17,486 bases of DNA, taken from the NCBI GenBank assembly GCA_963725415.1, contig CAVRZY010000101.1, positions 1 through 17,486 of the forward strand. Reading direction: 5' to 3'. This document shows, piece after piece, positions 1-8,012 of the stretch. The notes beneath the pieces are model-generated. The model saw nothing but the letters and a program-made list of their open reading frames with translations. It was not told the origin of the DNA and ran no database searches. Origin of the DNA: CAVRZY01 sp963725415 (GTDB lineage Bacteria > Acidobacteriota > Terriglobia > Bryobacterales > Bryobacteraceae). The position numbers and the translations under genes were made by a program. Each line of letters opens with the position of its first letter. Position 1 is the stretch's first letter.

Positions 1-113
1 GCTTATGGAAATTCCTCGGTCCCCACCGAGGCAAGCATGCCTGCCTGCCCTTTACCCTATTTGGTTCAGGGCCTACGGCAGAAAGGGTCTGCTAAAATGG
101 ATATCTTCCCATT
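1..113. other. Short gene-free window edge with two hairpins
   Basis: This stretch lies downstream of the minus-strand receptor-caspase gene. It holds a perfect 7-bp stem with a 4-base loop at 14-31 (CCTCGGT/ACCGAGG) and an AT-rich 8-bp stem at 93-100 with 109-116 that overlaps the stop codon. Read on the minus strand, the 14-31 hairpin is followed by AATTTCC, so its T-tract is too weak for a confident intrinsic terminator. I see no gene here. Confidence 0.5.
14..31 (-). terminator. Possible weak terminator or repeat hairpin
   Basis: A perfect GC-rich 7-bp inverted repeat with a CCCC loop lies about 80 bases past the stop of the gene ending at 114. It could act as a terminator for that gene, but only three T residues follow on the minus strand. 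It could equally be a small dispersed hairpin. Confidence 0.3.
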
Positions 114-2120
114 TTAATCACTGAATCTGCAATCTCCCGTCTCAAGGCGACCGTATTCACAGGGGTGAAACGGGTCAATTTTTTGTCCGGCAGCAAAGGA
201 GACCTGGTGCGTCACATCAATGCCTTGGGTTCGATTTACAAACCTTAGGGTATGATCGCCCGCGTTTATCCTGGAATTCGTATATGGGCTTATACCTAGC
301 TGCGTGCCGTCAAGATAAACCTCCACCCACGGGTTTGTATAAACGATCAGCGAAGCGACTTCGGCAGGCTGAGCTAATGCGCTCCGCATAGGCTCCGGTT
401 TTTGTTTTTCGTAGGGAACTGCGGCAGTACGCGTCTCCTTGCCCGCGTTCGAAAATACAAACTGGCCTGAACCGAGGATGGTTCCATAATCTGGAGTCTG
501 GTAGCTGTTCCTTGCGCGGACATTCTGTTCGGCATACATGCCGATTTCTTTGAAGGTGACATATCCGTCGTTGTTGAAATCCGCGTTTCCGGACATTGCC
601 TCAAGAAGCACGTTTGTGAAAAGGCCGTCCACAGCGGGCTGGTCAGCCATGCCGGCGGATATGCCGTAGATGCCGCGTTTGCCGAGGTAATCCTCAACCC
701 CGCCTTCCTGGATGCTTGCCCTCATGAGCAGGCAGCCGGAGAAGCACGAATCCATTATCAGAAGGGTATGCTTGGCGTTGCAATGGTTGATGATCTCTTC
801 GCGGATCTGCTTCATGGGAATGTAGGTGGAGGGATCACCGTCACGCCCCTCGACCGGAACGAGGTAGCCGGTTTCGGAGCCATCCCATGCGGATTTTTGC
901 GTATAACCGTGGCCCGAGTAGAAGAACACAAAGCGGTCGTTGCGGCCGGTTGCCCGGGCAGCCCTGCGCAGTTCAGCGATGATTTGAGGATCAAACTGGT
1001 TGTAAGTCGTCGCGTCCCGGATCTGATTCTGGAGTCCAAACCGCTCGGCGACATCGCGGGGGGCGTAACCGCCGTTGACCGCCACCACATTGCTGAAATC
1101 GCCCTTCAGCATGGCGTCCGTGGGGAGCAACGAGGTGAATTGGGCGCCGTCGTAGTAGTACCGCGGCTCGATGGCCACAAAGAAGAAGGTCCGGTTGTGC
1201 CCGTCATAGGAGAACGGTCCAAGAAGCTTCCGGGGAAGCTCGACCGGGCCGCCCAGGGTAAACCCAAACTGGTGCTGCCGGCGGTTGGATTCCGGACGGT
1301 TGCTCGTCGAGGTGGTGAAGGGCGCGGCGTTGAGCGCCGGGTTGCGATGGTACCAGTACAGCAGGCCGTCGTAACGATTGGTGCCCGACTTGGTGGTCAT
1401 GTTGATGACGCCGCCGCCGGTTTGCCCGAACTCGGCGGAGAAGTTGGAGGTTTGCACGGTGAATTCCTGCACCGTGTCGGGCGAGAAGGTGACGATCGCC
1501 CGTCCCAGGCCCACCCCGGTATTATTGGCGCCGTCGGCGAGGATGGAGGTGCTGCCGGCGCGCCCGCCGTTGACGTTCACGTTGAAGCCGGGAGCGGGAA
1601 TCTCCGAGCCCAACTCCGGGTCTTCGGTGCCCGCCACCCCTGACACGTTAGCGGCGGTTAGCGCCAGATCCAGCACGCTGCGGTTGTTGAGCGGCATCTC
1701 GGCGATCTGGCGTTCCGTGATGGTCTGACCCACGGCGCCGGAGTCGGCGGTCAGCACATCCGGGGAGGCCGAGACGGTAATCTCGGTTGCCACCGCACCC
1801 GGCTCCAGGGTCACATTGACGGAGGCCACCGCGGCGGTGTCAACCTTGACCTTCTCGATAACCGCCTTCTTGAAGCCTGCGGCCTCGACCGTGACTCGAT
1901 AGTAGACCGGGTCCAGCAGGGGCGCAGAATACGCCCCGGACTCGGAGCTGGTCAGCCGGATGGATTCGTTGGTTCCGACGTTAGTGATGGTGACAGTGGC
2001 GCTGGGGATCACCGCGCCCTGCTGGTCGAAGACCGTGCCGCTGATGCCGCCTTTGTTGGTCTGCGCGACCACTGCGGCCACCCAAACCAATGCCGACAAC
2101 AAAATGTAGGTTCTCTGCAT
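114..2120 (-). CDS. Chimera: TonB-receptor plug half + caspase-like C14 peptidase + PEGA domain
   Basis: A 668-residue open frame made of two unrelated halves. Residues 1-20 form a signal peptide ending near AVVAQ. About 24-108 is a carboxypeptidase-regulatory-like beta domain (GGISGTVFDQQG...), and about 115-245 is a TonB plug (QIAEMPLNNRS, SAEFGQTGGGVINMTTKSGTN), as in Oar-like outer-membrane receptors. After about residue 370 the beta-barrel is absent. A caspase/metacaspase core follows, with catalytic His404 in YSGHG and Cys459 in MDSCFSG, then an Asp-rich EF-hand-like loop (DFNNDGYVTFKE, 514-525) and a PEGA repeat (about 591-646). The first strand and helix of the caspase fold are missing. 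My hand counts give 53% GC in four 60-base lines of the caspase part and 67.5% in four lines of the receptor part. A GAGGTG ribosome site lies 8-9 bases before the ATG. It may be a real fusion or an assembly join; the two halves are each secure as families. Confidence 0.7.
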   Translation of the reverse strand: MQRTYILLSALVWVAAVVAQTNKGGISGTVFDQQGAVIPSATVTITNVGTNESIRLTSSESGAYSAPLLDPVYYRVTVEAAGFKKAVIEKVKVDTAAVASVNVTLEPGAVATEITVSASPDVLTADSGAVGQTITERQIAEMPLNNRSVLDLALTAANVSGVAGTEDPELGSEIPAPGFNVNVNGGRAGSTSILADGANNTGVGLGRAIVTFSPDTVQEFTVQTSNFSAEFGQTGGGVINMTTKSGTNRYDGLLYWYHRNPALNAAPFTTSTSNRPESNRRQHQFGFTLGGPVELPRKLLGPFSYDGHNRTFFFVAIEPRYYYDGAQFTSLLPTDAMLKGDFSNVVAVNGGYAPRDVAERFGLQNQIRDATTYNQFDPQIIAELRRAARATGRNDRFVFFYSGHGYTQKSAWDGSETGYLVPVEGRDGDPSTYIPMKQIREEIINHCNAKHTLLIMDSCFSGCLLMRASIQEGGVEDYLGKRGIYGISAGMADQPAVDGLFTNVLLEAMSGNADFNNDGYVTFKEIGMYAEQNVRARNSYQTPDYGTILGSGQFVFSNAGKETRTAAVPYEKQKPEPMRSALAQPAEVASLIVYTNPWVEVYLDGTQLGISPYTNSRINAGDHTLRFVNRTQGIDVTHQVSFAAGQKIDPFHPCEYGRLETGDCRFSD

Positions 2121-2185
2121 GGCCTTTCACCTCACTGGGGGGTCACCCTTTCTCCTTACTGAAAGCGCTACATCGGCTGTGCTCA

Positions 2186-2194
2186 ATTCTAGCA
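2186..2194 (-). promoter_or_regulatory. Candidate extended -10 promoter for the receptor-caspase gene
   Basis: On the minus strand TGCTAGAAT reads as an extended -10 element (TGn followed by TAGAAT) about 65 bases before the ATG at 2120. The -35 region is poor. Pattern only, with no further support. Confidence 0.35.
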
Positions 2195-2269
2195 CCGGCT
2201 GCCGGGGCCTTCCAGGCGTCGGCGCGGCTTGCCCTGCCCGAGTTTGTTGAGCGGGGCGGTTCGGGAAGG

Positions 2270-2333
2270 GCAATTCGGGTACGGGCCACGAATTTCGCAA
2301 AGGCGGCGAAATTCGCGCCGGTCCCCGAATTGC
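2270..2333. repeat. Imperfect REP-like palindrome, copy 1
   Basis: The left arm 2270-2298 and the reverse complement of the right arm 2306-2333 align over about 28 bases with a small gap and few mismatches, sharing GCAATTCGGG at the outer end and GCGAATTTCGC-like sequence near the loop. The loop is about 7 bases. The left arm also resembles the arms of the perfect inverted repeat at 8918-9014 (shared pattern AATTCGGG-AC-GG-ACGAA), so the two belong to one dispersed family. Such extragenic palindromes are often mobilised by RAYT/IS200-like transposases, but none is in this window. Confidence 0.7.
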
Positions 2334-2416
2334 GCTGAGTCCCCTGTTGCGGGCGGCAAAAGTGGGGGAGGGCGAGGTCACTGCGCCGGCAGCGCCGGAA
2401 TTTTAGGACAATAGCA

Positions 2417-3247
2417 GTGATGGTAGTCGAGATCGAGGGCGTGCCTCTGCACCTGGCGCATCCGGACGAGATCCCTATCCGCTGGGTGGGGCAGGAAGAG
2501 GTGATGCGGCAGTTGCTGGCGGCCTGGCTGGTGGTGGACCCGCAGGACTTGCCCATGAACCCGCGGCTGATAGGACGGCCCGGCGTGGGCAAGACCACTC
2601 TGGCCTACGCCGCCGCCAAGCGACTGGAGCGGGAGGTCTACATCATGCAAGCCACCGTGGACACGCGCCCGGAAGACCTGATCGTGCAGCCGGTGATCGA
2701 AGGCGCCTCCAAGCTGCGCTACGTGGCCTCGCCGCTGCTGACGGCGGTGATCCGCGGCGGGGTGGCCATTCTGGACGAGGGCAACCGCATGAGCGAGAAG
2801 AGCTGGGCCAGCCTGGCGCCCCTGCTGGACGTGCGCCGCTACGTCGAGTCGATGGTGGCCGGCATCAAGATCAAGGCCCACCCGCTGTTCCGCCTGGTCA
2901 CCACCATGAACGATGACGCCTCGACCTTCGACCTGCCCGAGTATATCCACTCGCGCCTCCAGCCGCAGATCCTGATCGATTTCCCGGAGCGCGACGAGGA
3001 GTACCAGATCCTGAAGGAAAACTTGCCCTTTAGCGACGAGCGCATCCTCCAGTACGTGACCGAGTTCCTCCAGCAAGCCCATGCCGCCGACGAACGCTAC
3101 ACGGTCCGCGACGGCATCAACGTGGCGCGGTTCGCTATGAAGCTTAAGCGGCTGGCGACCGACGAGACACATGAATTGCGAGCGCTCCAGGTCTCCATCC
3201 TGGAAACCCTGGGAGAAGAGGCGCTGCGCTATGTCCCGCGAGTTTGA
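2417..3247 (+). CDS. MoxR-type AAA+ ATPase
   Basis: A 276-residue AAA+ ATPase of the MoxR/CbbQ (AAA_5/AAA_3) type. Walker A is GRPGVGKT at 53-60, Walker B is VAILDEGNR with D120 and E121, sensor 1 is TTMND with N165, and a probable arginine finger is R180 in HSRLQP. Members of this family act as hexameric cytosolic remodelling chaperones, often for metallo- or periplasmic-complex assembly, and usually sit beside a client or von Willebrand-A gene. Here the stop overlaps the next gene by 17 bases, so the two are surely co-translated. The start could be GTG at 2417 or ATG at 2420; AGGA at 2405-2408 gives 8 bases to the GTG and 11 to the ATG. The exact client is not shown by the sequence beyond the adjacent gene. 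Confidence 0.88.
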   Translation: MMVVEIEGVPLHLAHPDEIPIRWVGQEEVMRQLLAAWLVVDPQDLPMNPRLIGRPGVGKTTLAYAAAKRLEREVYIMQATVDTRPEDLIVQPVIEGASKLRYVASPLLTAVIRGGVAILDEGNRMSEKSWASLAPLLDVRRYVESMVAGIKIKAHPLFRLVTTMNDDASTFDLPEYIHSRLQPQILIDFPERDEEYQILKENLPFSDERILQYVTEFLQQAHAADERYTVRDGINVARFAMKLKRLATDETHELRALQVSILETLGEEALRYVPRV

Positions 3248-5072
3248 CCGGGAACTCGAGGAGTTCTTCAAGGCCTCCGGGAGCCTGAGCCGGGGGCGCT
3301 TCCGCTACCTGCCGGTGGCGCCGGGCCGGCTGGAGTTCGCCATCGAGGTGCGCCAGGCCATTCTGCGCGAGCAACCTCGGGTGGTGGCCGTCGAGCTTCC
3401 TGTCACCCTTCAGGAGGTCTACCTGCGCGCGGTGGCGCGCCTGCCTCAGATCACGGTCCTGCTGTATCCCGATGAGAAAGACGAAGAGCGCGCCATCTAT
3501 GTCCCGGTCGAGCCGGCCGACCCGTTCACTGAAGCCATCCGCACCGGGATCCAGATCGGCGCGGAAATCCTGTTCGCGGATCCGGATCTGGGCGAGCGGC
3601 CCCACCTGCCGGACCGCTATCCTGACCCTTATTCGATCCGCCGCATTGGCCTGGAGAAATACGTCGAAGCCTACCGCGTCTTCCCGCAGCCGCGCTCGGA
3701 GGCCATCGCCGAGCACGCCGCCGGCATCGCCTGGAAGCTCCAGGGGACCGGGCCGGAGGATCAGGTTCTGGTGGTGCTCTCCCTGAACCTGCTGGACCCG
3801 GTCCTGGACGCCATCCAGGAGCCGCAAGCCGAGCCCGGAGGGCGCCGCCTCCGGCGCGAGGTTCAGCTCCTCAATCCCCATCCCGACTGTCTGGCTGAAA
3901 TTACCGCCGAGTATCCCTTCCTGCAATATCGTTACGAGCAGCTTCGCACCGGGACACCTTTTCCGGCTTGCGATCGACCCAAGCTGCAATTAGAGGTTTT
4001 CCGCGAGGCGGCGAAAGCCTACGAGACCAACACCGGAGACCGGTTGGCGCGTTGGCAGCCCCGCCTGCTGGCCCGCTACACGCGCAACCTGGCGCTGGCG
4101 AGCGGCGAGCTGACCGCCGGGTTGTTCGATCTGACCGTGGCCGCTCGCTCAATTGTGGACGACAACTACGCCTGGGAAGTTTGGGAAACCGGCGGCCGCT
4201 ATCCGCCGCAGCAAGCCGAGAGCGATCTGGAGACGGTGAACCTGTCGGGCGAGGAAGTCTGGCTTAACACCAAGCGCATCCGGTTGCGGCGGCGCCTTCC
4301 ACGCCCAAAGCAGCGCCTCAAGCCCGCCGGTCTGAAGCCTCGCAAGAAGGAGCAATACCCCGGCGAATGGGCCCAGCAGTTCAACGGTGAGGCCATCTGC
4401 TCCTACCCGCCCGAGGACCTGGTAGTCGAGGATTTCGGCCGCCTCCTCAAGCGCAAGGCCAAGAGCATTCTCTCGGAAGAGCGCGCACGGACCGAGCCGT
4501 TCAGCACTTCCCTCCTGGATGGGATGGATCTGCGGGAAACCACCCGCAACTGGCACGAAGGAAAGATCTACGTGCGCCAACCGCAGAGAATCGCCGGCGA
4601 GGTGGGCTCGCTGATCGTGATCTTCGACGAAGACCGCCAGGACCGCTACCCTTACCTCACCACCTGGCTGGGCGAGCACCAGAACGAGTCCGACATGGCC
4701 TTCTACTCGACCAATCCGTTCGAGCGCCTGGTGGGTCCGGGCATTGGGCGGGCCGAGTACGGCGGGTTTCTGATGAGCCTTCCGCCGCGGCGCATGATCG
4801 ATGTGTGGACCGACCCGGACTACGAATTCGCCCAGACCAAACCGGAGCGCCTGCTGCTGGCCGGCCTGGACTACTCCATCCACCGCTATGTGGTCTATGT
4901 GGCCTCCCGCCCCCCGCGTTCCATTTACCGCTCCATCGCCTACCGCTTTGGCCGCTCGATCCTCTACCTTCCCATCGGCCAGCTCTCCTCGCAGAAGACC
5001 AAGAAGCTCCGCGTGGTCCACGTGCTGGACAGCTACGCCCGGCGCGAGGAGGCGAAGCAATACATCTGGTGA
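3231..5072 (+). CDS. MoxR-associated protein of unknown function, 613 residues
   Basis: I cannot assign a characterised family. The frame is open further upstream, but ATG 3231 is preferred: it has a GGGAGAAGAG ribosome-site stretch ending 10 bases upstream and gives the natural N-terminus MSREFDRELEEFF. Residues about 25-170 contain an alpha/beta pattern (RVVAVELP at 50-57, ITVLLYPDE at 74-82, then EHAAGIAWKL at 161-170) that loosely recalls the TraB/ChaN-like or DUF5682-type domains that accompany MoxR ATPases; this is a weak resemblance. About 345-375 is very basic (RLRRRLPRPK). The C-terminal third is well structured, with LIVIFDED (461-468) and a late FGRSILYLPIG (573-583). There is no signal peptide or membrane segment, so it is cytosolic. 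It overlaps the MoxR gene by 17 bases and is probably that ATPase's partner. It ends 15 bases before the convergent hemD. Confidence 0.85.
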   Translation: MSREFDRELEEFFKASGSLSRGRFRYLPVAPGRLEFAIEVRQAILREQPRVVAVELPVTLQEVYLRAVARLPQITVLLYPDEKDEERAIYVPVEPADPFTEAIRTGIQIGAEILFADPDLGERPHLPDRYPDPYSIRRIGLEKYVEAYRVFPQPRSEAIAEHAAGIAWKLQGTGPEDQVLVVLSLNLLDPVLDAIQEPQAEPGGRRLRREVQLLNPHPDCLAEITAEYPFLQYRYEQLRTGTPFPACDRPKLQLEVFREAAKAYETNTGDRLARWQPRLLARYTRNLALASGELTAGLFDLTVAARSIVDDNYAWEVWETGGRYPPQQAESDLETVNLSGEEVWLNTKRIRLRRRLPRPKQRLKPAGLKPRKKEQYPGEWAQQFNGEAICSYPPEDLVVEDFGRLLKRKAKSILSEERARTEPFSTSLLDGMDLRETTRNWHEGKIYVRQPQRIAGEVGSLIVIFDEDRQDRYPYLTTWLGEHQNESDMAFYSTNPFERLVGPGIGRAEYGGFLMSLPPRRMIDVWTDPDYEFAQTKPERLLLAGLDYSIHRYVVYVASRPPRSIYRSIAYRFGRSILYLPIGQLSSQKTKKLRVVHVLDSYARREEAKQYIW

Positions 5073-5087
5073 GAACGGGCGCCGCGG

Positions 5088-5846
5088 TCAGAGAGCCTGC
5101 AAGATGGCGTCCACCAGGCCGTCGGTTGTGAAGGTCTTGGCTTCGACGGCGACGGCGATGCCGTGTTTGCGCACCGTGGCGGTCGTCACCGGCCCGATCG
5201 AAGCGACCCGCACGCCTTCCAGAGACGCAGCCCCGGCGGCGGCGACGAAGTGGGTGACCGTCGAGGAACTGGTGAAGGTGATCCAGTCCGGTTTGCCGGG
5301 GCCGGAAAAGATCTGCCGGGCCAGGGCGGGCGCCTCTTCCGGGATTACGGTTCGATAGGCTTCCACGACGTCCACCTGTGCGCCACGGCGGGCCAGCTCG
5401 ATTGGCACCAAGTCGCGAGCCACCGCCGCGCGGGGTAGCAGAATGCGCTTGCCAGCCAAATCGTACGGGGCAAAGGCCTCCAGCAGGCTCTCGGCAACGT
5501 ATTGTTTAGGGATCAGGGCGACGCGCAGTCCCAGTTTCTGAATGGCCCGCCTGGTAGCCGGGCCGATGGCGCAGATCTCAGCGCGTAAGTCCTGTAGTTT
5601 CGGGGAGTAAAGCCTAAAACGTTCAAGAAAGAATCGAACCCCGTTGGCGCTGGTGAAGATGAGCCAGTCGTAGCTGTGCAGGTTCCGGATGGCTGCATCC
5701 AGCGGCCCATAGTCCAGAGCGGGCCGGATTTCGATGGTGGGGAACTCGATAACCTGGGCGCCCAAAGTGCGCAATCTGGCGCTGAGTTCGGCCGCCTGCT
5801 GGCGGGCGCGAGTCACCACGATTCTCTGTCCCGAGAGGTCGTTCAT
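5088..5846 (-). CDS. hemD: Uroporphyrinogen-III synthase
   Basis: 252 residues, the usual length. The enzyme cyclises hydroxymethylbilane with inversion of ring D to give uroporphyrinogen III, in the cytosol. The N-terminus GQRIVVTRAR is the family's opening strand, and DWITFTSSSTV in the second half is the best-conserved motif. DWLIFTSANGVRFF is the equivalent motif in the first half of the two-domain fold. The frame stays open well upstream, but the start is set at ATG 5846 because it overlaps the hemC stop as ATGA (5843-5846) and the upstream residues are arginine- and proline-rich shadow sequence. It is the last gene of the visible heme operon and faces the MoxR-associated gene tail to tail with a 15-base gap. 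I see no clear terminator between them. Confidence 0.92.
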   Translation of the reverse strand: MNDLSGQRIVVTRARQQAAELSARLRTLGAQVIEFPTIEIRPALDYGPLDAAIRNLHSYDWLIFTSANGVRFFLERFRLYSPKLQDLRAEICAIGPATRRAIQKLGLRVALIPKQYVAESLLEAFAPYDLAGKRILLPRAAVARDLVPIELARRGAQVDVVEAYRTVIPEEAPALARQIFSGPGKPDWITFTSSSTVTHFVAAAGAASLEGVRVASIGPVTTATVRKHGIAVAVEAKTFTTDGLVDAILQAL

Positions 5847-6745
5847 ATTCCGTAGACTGCCTCCAGGATTTCCTGAGCGCCGGCGGCCAGCAGTTCCTGG
5901 GCCAGTGCCTCCCCGAGTTTCAGAGCCTCGGCCAGCGGGCCGATGGCCTGGCGCCGCACGATTCTCGATCCGTCGGGAGAGACCACCACTGCCAGCAAGC
6001 GCAATTGGTCGTTCTCGACGCGGGCGTGCGCGCCAATGGGCACCTGGCAACCCCCACCCAGGGCGGCCAGAACCGCGCGCTCGGCCAGGACTGCGGCCCG
6101 CGTTGGGGCGTGATCGAGCCAGCCGCAGGCGCGTTCCGCCTCACCTCCGTCCTGGCGGGTTTCGACCGCCAGCGCCCCTTGCCCCACTGCCGGGCACATC
6201 GTCTCGACAGGCAGGAACTCCGTGATTCGCTCCTCCCAGCCCAGCCGCTTCAGGCCGGCCGCGGCCAGCACCAGGGCCTCATAGTGTCCCTGGGCCAGCT
6301 TGCGCAGCCGAGTGTCCAGGTTGCCGCGCACCGGCACCACCTTCAGATCCGGCCGCACCGCGCGTAGCTGCGCCTGGCGGCGCAACGAGCTAGTGCCCAC
6401 CCTGGCTCCCGCCCCCAGTTCGGCAAGCCGACGACCCGCCAGCACGTCGCGTGGGTCCTCGCGCTCCGGGATGGCCGCCAGCGTCAACCCCAGCGGCAAC
6501 TGCGTCGGCAGGTCCTTGAGGCTGTGCACGGCCAGGTCGATGCGGCCCTCCAGGAGCGCCTCTTCGATTTCCTTGGTAAACAGCCCCTTGGTTCCCACAC
6601 CGGCCAGCGGCACGTCGGTGATCTTGTCCCCGGTGGTCTTGATGATTTCGATACAGCAGGGGACGCTCAGGGCTTCCAGTCTGCCCTGAACCCAGCGGGC
6701 CTGGCAGAGGGCCAGTTGCGATCCCCGTGATCCGATGGTGAGCAC
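5843..6745 (-). CDS. hemC: Porphobilinogen deaminase (hydroxymethylbilane synthase)
   Basis: A full-length 300-residue enzyme that polymerises four porphobilinogens into hydroxymethylbilane. Diagnostic features are the N-terminus LTIGSRGSQLALCQA, HSLKDLP at 74-80 with the catalytic Asp78, GTSSLRRQAQL at 117-127, PVRGNLDTRL at 138-147 and GGGCQVPIG at 230-238. Cys233 is the dipyrromethane cofactor attachment site. The start is GTG at 6745, two bases after the hemA stop, which implies coupled translation; the 3' end overlaps hemD by ATGA. All key residues are present. Confidence 0.96.
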   Translation of the reverse strand: MLTIGSRGSQLALCQARWVQGRLEALSVPCCIEIIKTTGDKITDVPLAGVGTKGLFTKEIEEALLEGRIDLAVHSLKDLPTQLPLGLTLAAIPEREDPRDVLAGRRLAELGAGARVGTSSLRRQAQLRAVRPDLKVVPVRGNLDTRLRKLAQGHYEALVLAAAGLKRLGWEERITEFLPVETMCPAVGQGALAVETRQDGGEAERACGWLDHAPTRAAVLAERAVLAALGGGCQVPIGAHARVENDQLRLLAVVVSPDGSRIVRRQAIGPLAEALKLGEALAQELLAAGAQEILEAVYGI

Positions 6746-6747
6746 GC

Positions 6748-8012
6748 TCAGCTCCCCAGGCGGAACACCCTGCGGATGGCCTCGATGATGTGGCTGCCTT
6801 CAGGCTGCCCGGCCTGCCGCCGCAGCTCGGAAATCGGGGCGTGGGCGATCTTGTTGATGATGCCCCGGGTGAGCGCTTCCAGAGCCTCTTCCTGCTGCGG
6901 CGTCAGAGGCCCCATCTTCCCGCGCGCCCTCTCGAGCTCGCCGGCGCGGATCTGCTCGAGCTGATCCTGAAGGCTCACGATGGTAGGCGCCACTTCGCGC
7001 GCCTTCAGCCGCCACATCATCCGCTCGACTTCCTGGGAGACGATCTGCTCGGCCAGCTCGGCGCGCTTCTTCCTCTCGCCCAGGTTGGCATCCACCACCT
7101 TTTGCAGGTCGTCGATGTCGTACAGGAACACGTTATCGAGCTCGTTGACCTCCGGCTCGATGTTCCTGGGCACGGCGATGTCGATGAGGAACATGGGGCA
7201 GTTGCGGCGCGCTTCGATGACCCGGCGCATGTCGCTCTTTTTCAGGATGTAGTGGGGCGCGCCGCTGGAGGTAATGAGGATATCGATTTCCGGCAGAAAC
7301 CCCAGGAAGCGGTCGTATTCGATGATGGTCCCGCGGAAGGTTTCCGCCAGCTCGCGGGCACGCTCGAGGGTCCGGTTGGTGACAAAGACTTGCCGGGCGC
7401 CGGAGCGGTGGAGATGCCGCGCCGCCAGCTCCGACATTTTCCCCGCGCCCACCAGCATGACCTTCTTGTCGGCCAGCGAGCCGAAAATCTCCCGCGCCAG
7501 CTCGACCGCCGCGTAGCTCACCGAGACGGCGCTTTCCCCGATGCCGGTCTCCGAGCGCACGCGCTTGGCCACGGCGAAGGCTCGCGTCAGCAGGGTTTCC
7601 ATGAAGCTGTTGATCGCCCCCTGCGCCTTGGCCGCGGCGTAGGCCGCTTTCAACTGCCCCAGGATCTGCGGCTCACCGACGATCATCGAATCCAGGCTGG
7701 CCGCCACCCGGAACAGGTGCCGCACGGCCTCGCGGTCTTCGTAGTGGTACAGGTGAGGATAGAGCCATTCCGGGGCAACCTGCCGGTTGTCGGCCAGGAA
7801 CTGATCCACGGCAAAACAGGCGTCCACCCCGTCCTGGGCTGTAAGCGCGATTTCGACCCGGTTGCAGGTGGAAAGGATCAGGCCCTCCTCGACGCCCTCC
7901 GGGCCTGCAGCTCTTTCAGCGCCCCAGCCAGCGATTCCTGGTCGAAGGCCAGCCGCTCGCGCACTGCCACCGGCGCGGTCTTATGATTGACGCCTACGAT
8001 CAGGAACCTCAT
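6748..8012 (-). CDS. hemA: Glutamyl-tRNA reductase, with one frame break
   Basis: Converts glutamyl-tRNA to glutamate-1-semialdehyde, the first committed step of C5-pathway heme synthesis. The gene opens at ATG 8012 with MRFLIVGVNHKTAPVAVRER, a textbook HemA start overlapping the upstream ccsA-like stop as ATGA. That frame stops after about 44 residues. Adding one base near 7898-7903 (GGG read as GG) restores ARREGVEEG-like sequence running into LILSTCNRVE, with catalytic Cys50 in the restored numbering, and a 421-residue protein of normal length. Later motifs are SMIVGEPQILGQLK, the Rossmann VMLVGAGKMSELAARHL, FLIDIAVPRNIEPEV and the C-terminal dimerisation helix. The longest uninterrupted frame starts at 7827. 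The break is probably a sequencing error, since the rest is intact and the gene is normally essential. Confidence 0.93.

Larger units (their letters stand above)
2121..2416. other. Divergent intergenic region
   Basis: This is the shared upstream region of the minus-strand receptor-caspase gene and the plus-strand MoxR gene. It holds a candidate minus-strand -10 element at 2186-2194 and a long imperfect palindrome at 2270-2333. An AGGA at 2405-2408 is the likely ribosome site for the MoxR gene. I see no small gene. Confidence 0.6.

Noticed and set aside
768..1643. A 291-codon plus-strand open frame opposite the receptor-caspase gene
   Set aside because: It crosses the domain join with no recognisable fold and has no ribosome site; it mirrors the minus-strand codons.
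2378..3271. A minus-strand open frame opposite the MoxR gene
   Set aside because: The Walker A, Walker B and sensor motifs fix the plus strand as coding; the minus frame is Arg/His/Gln-rich shadow.
5847..6050. N-terminal extension of hemD to an upstream ATG
   Set aside because: The extra 68 residues are Arg/Pro/Gly-rich and antisense-like, overlap hemC deeply, and the ATGA-coupled start at 5846 gives the normal family N-terminus.
6790..7986. A 398-codon plus-strand open frame opposite hemA
   Set aside because: It is a high-GC shadow of hemA; hemA motifs are unmistakable on the minus strand.
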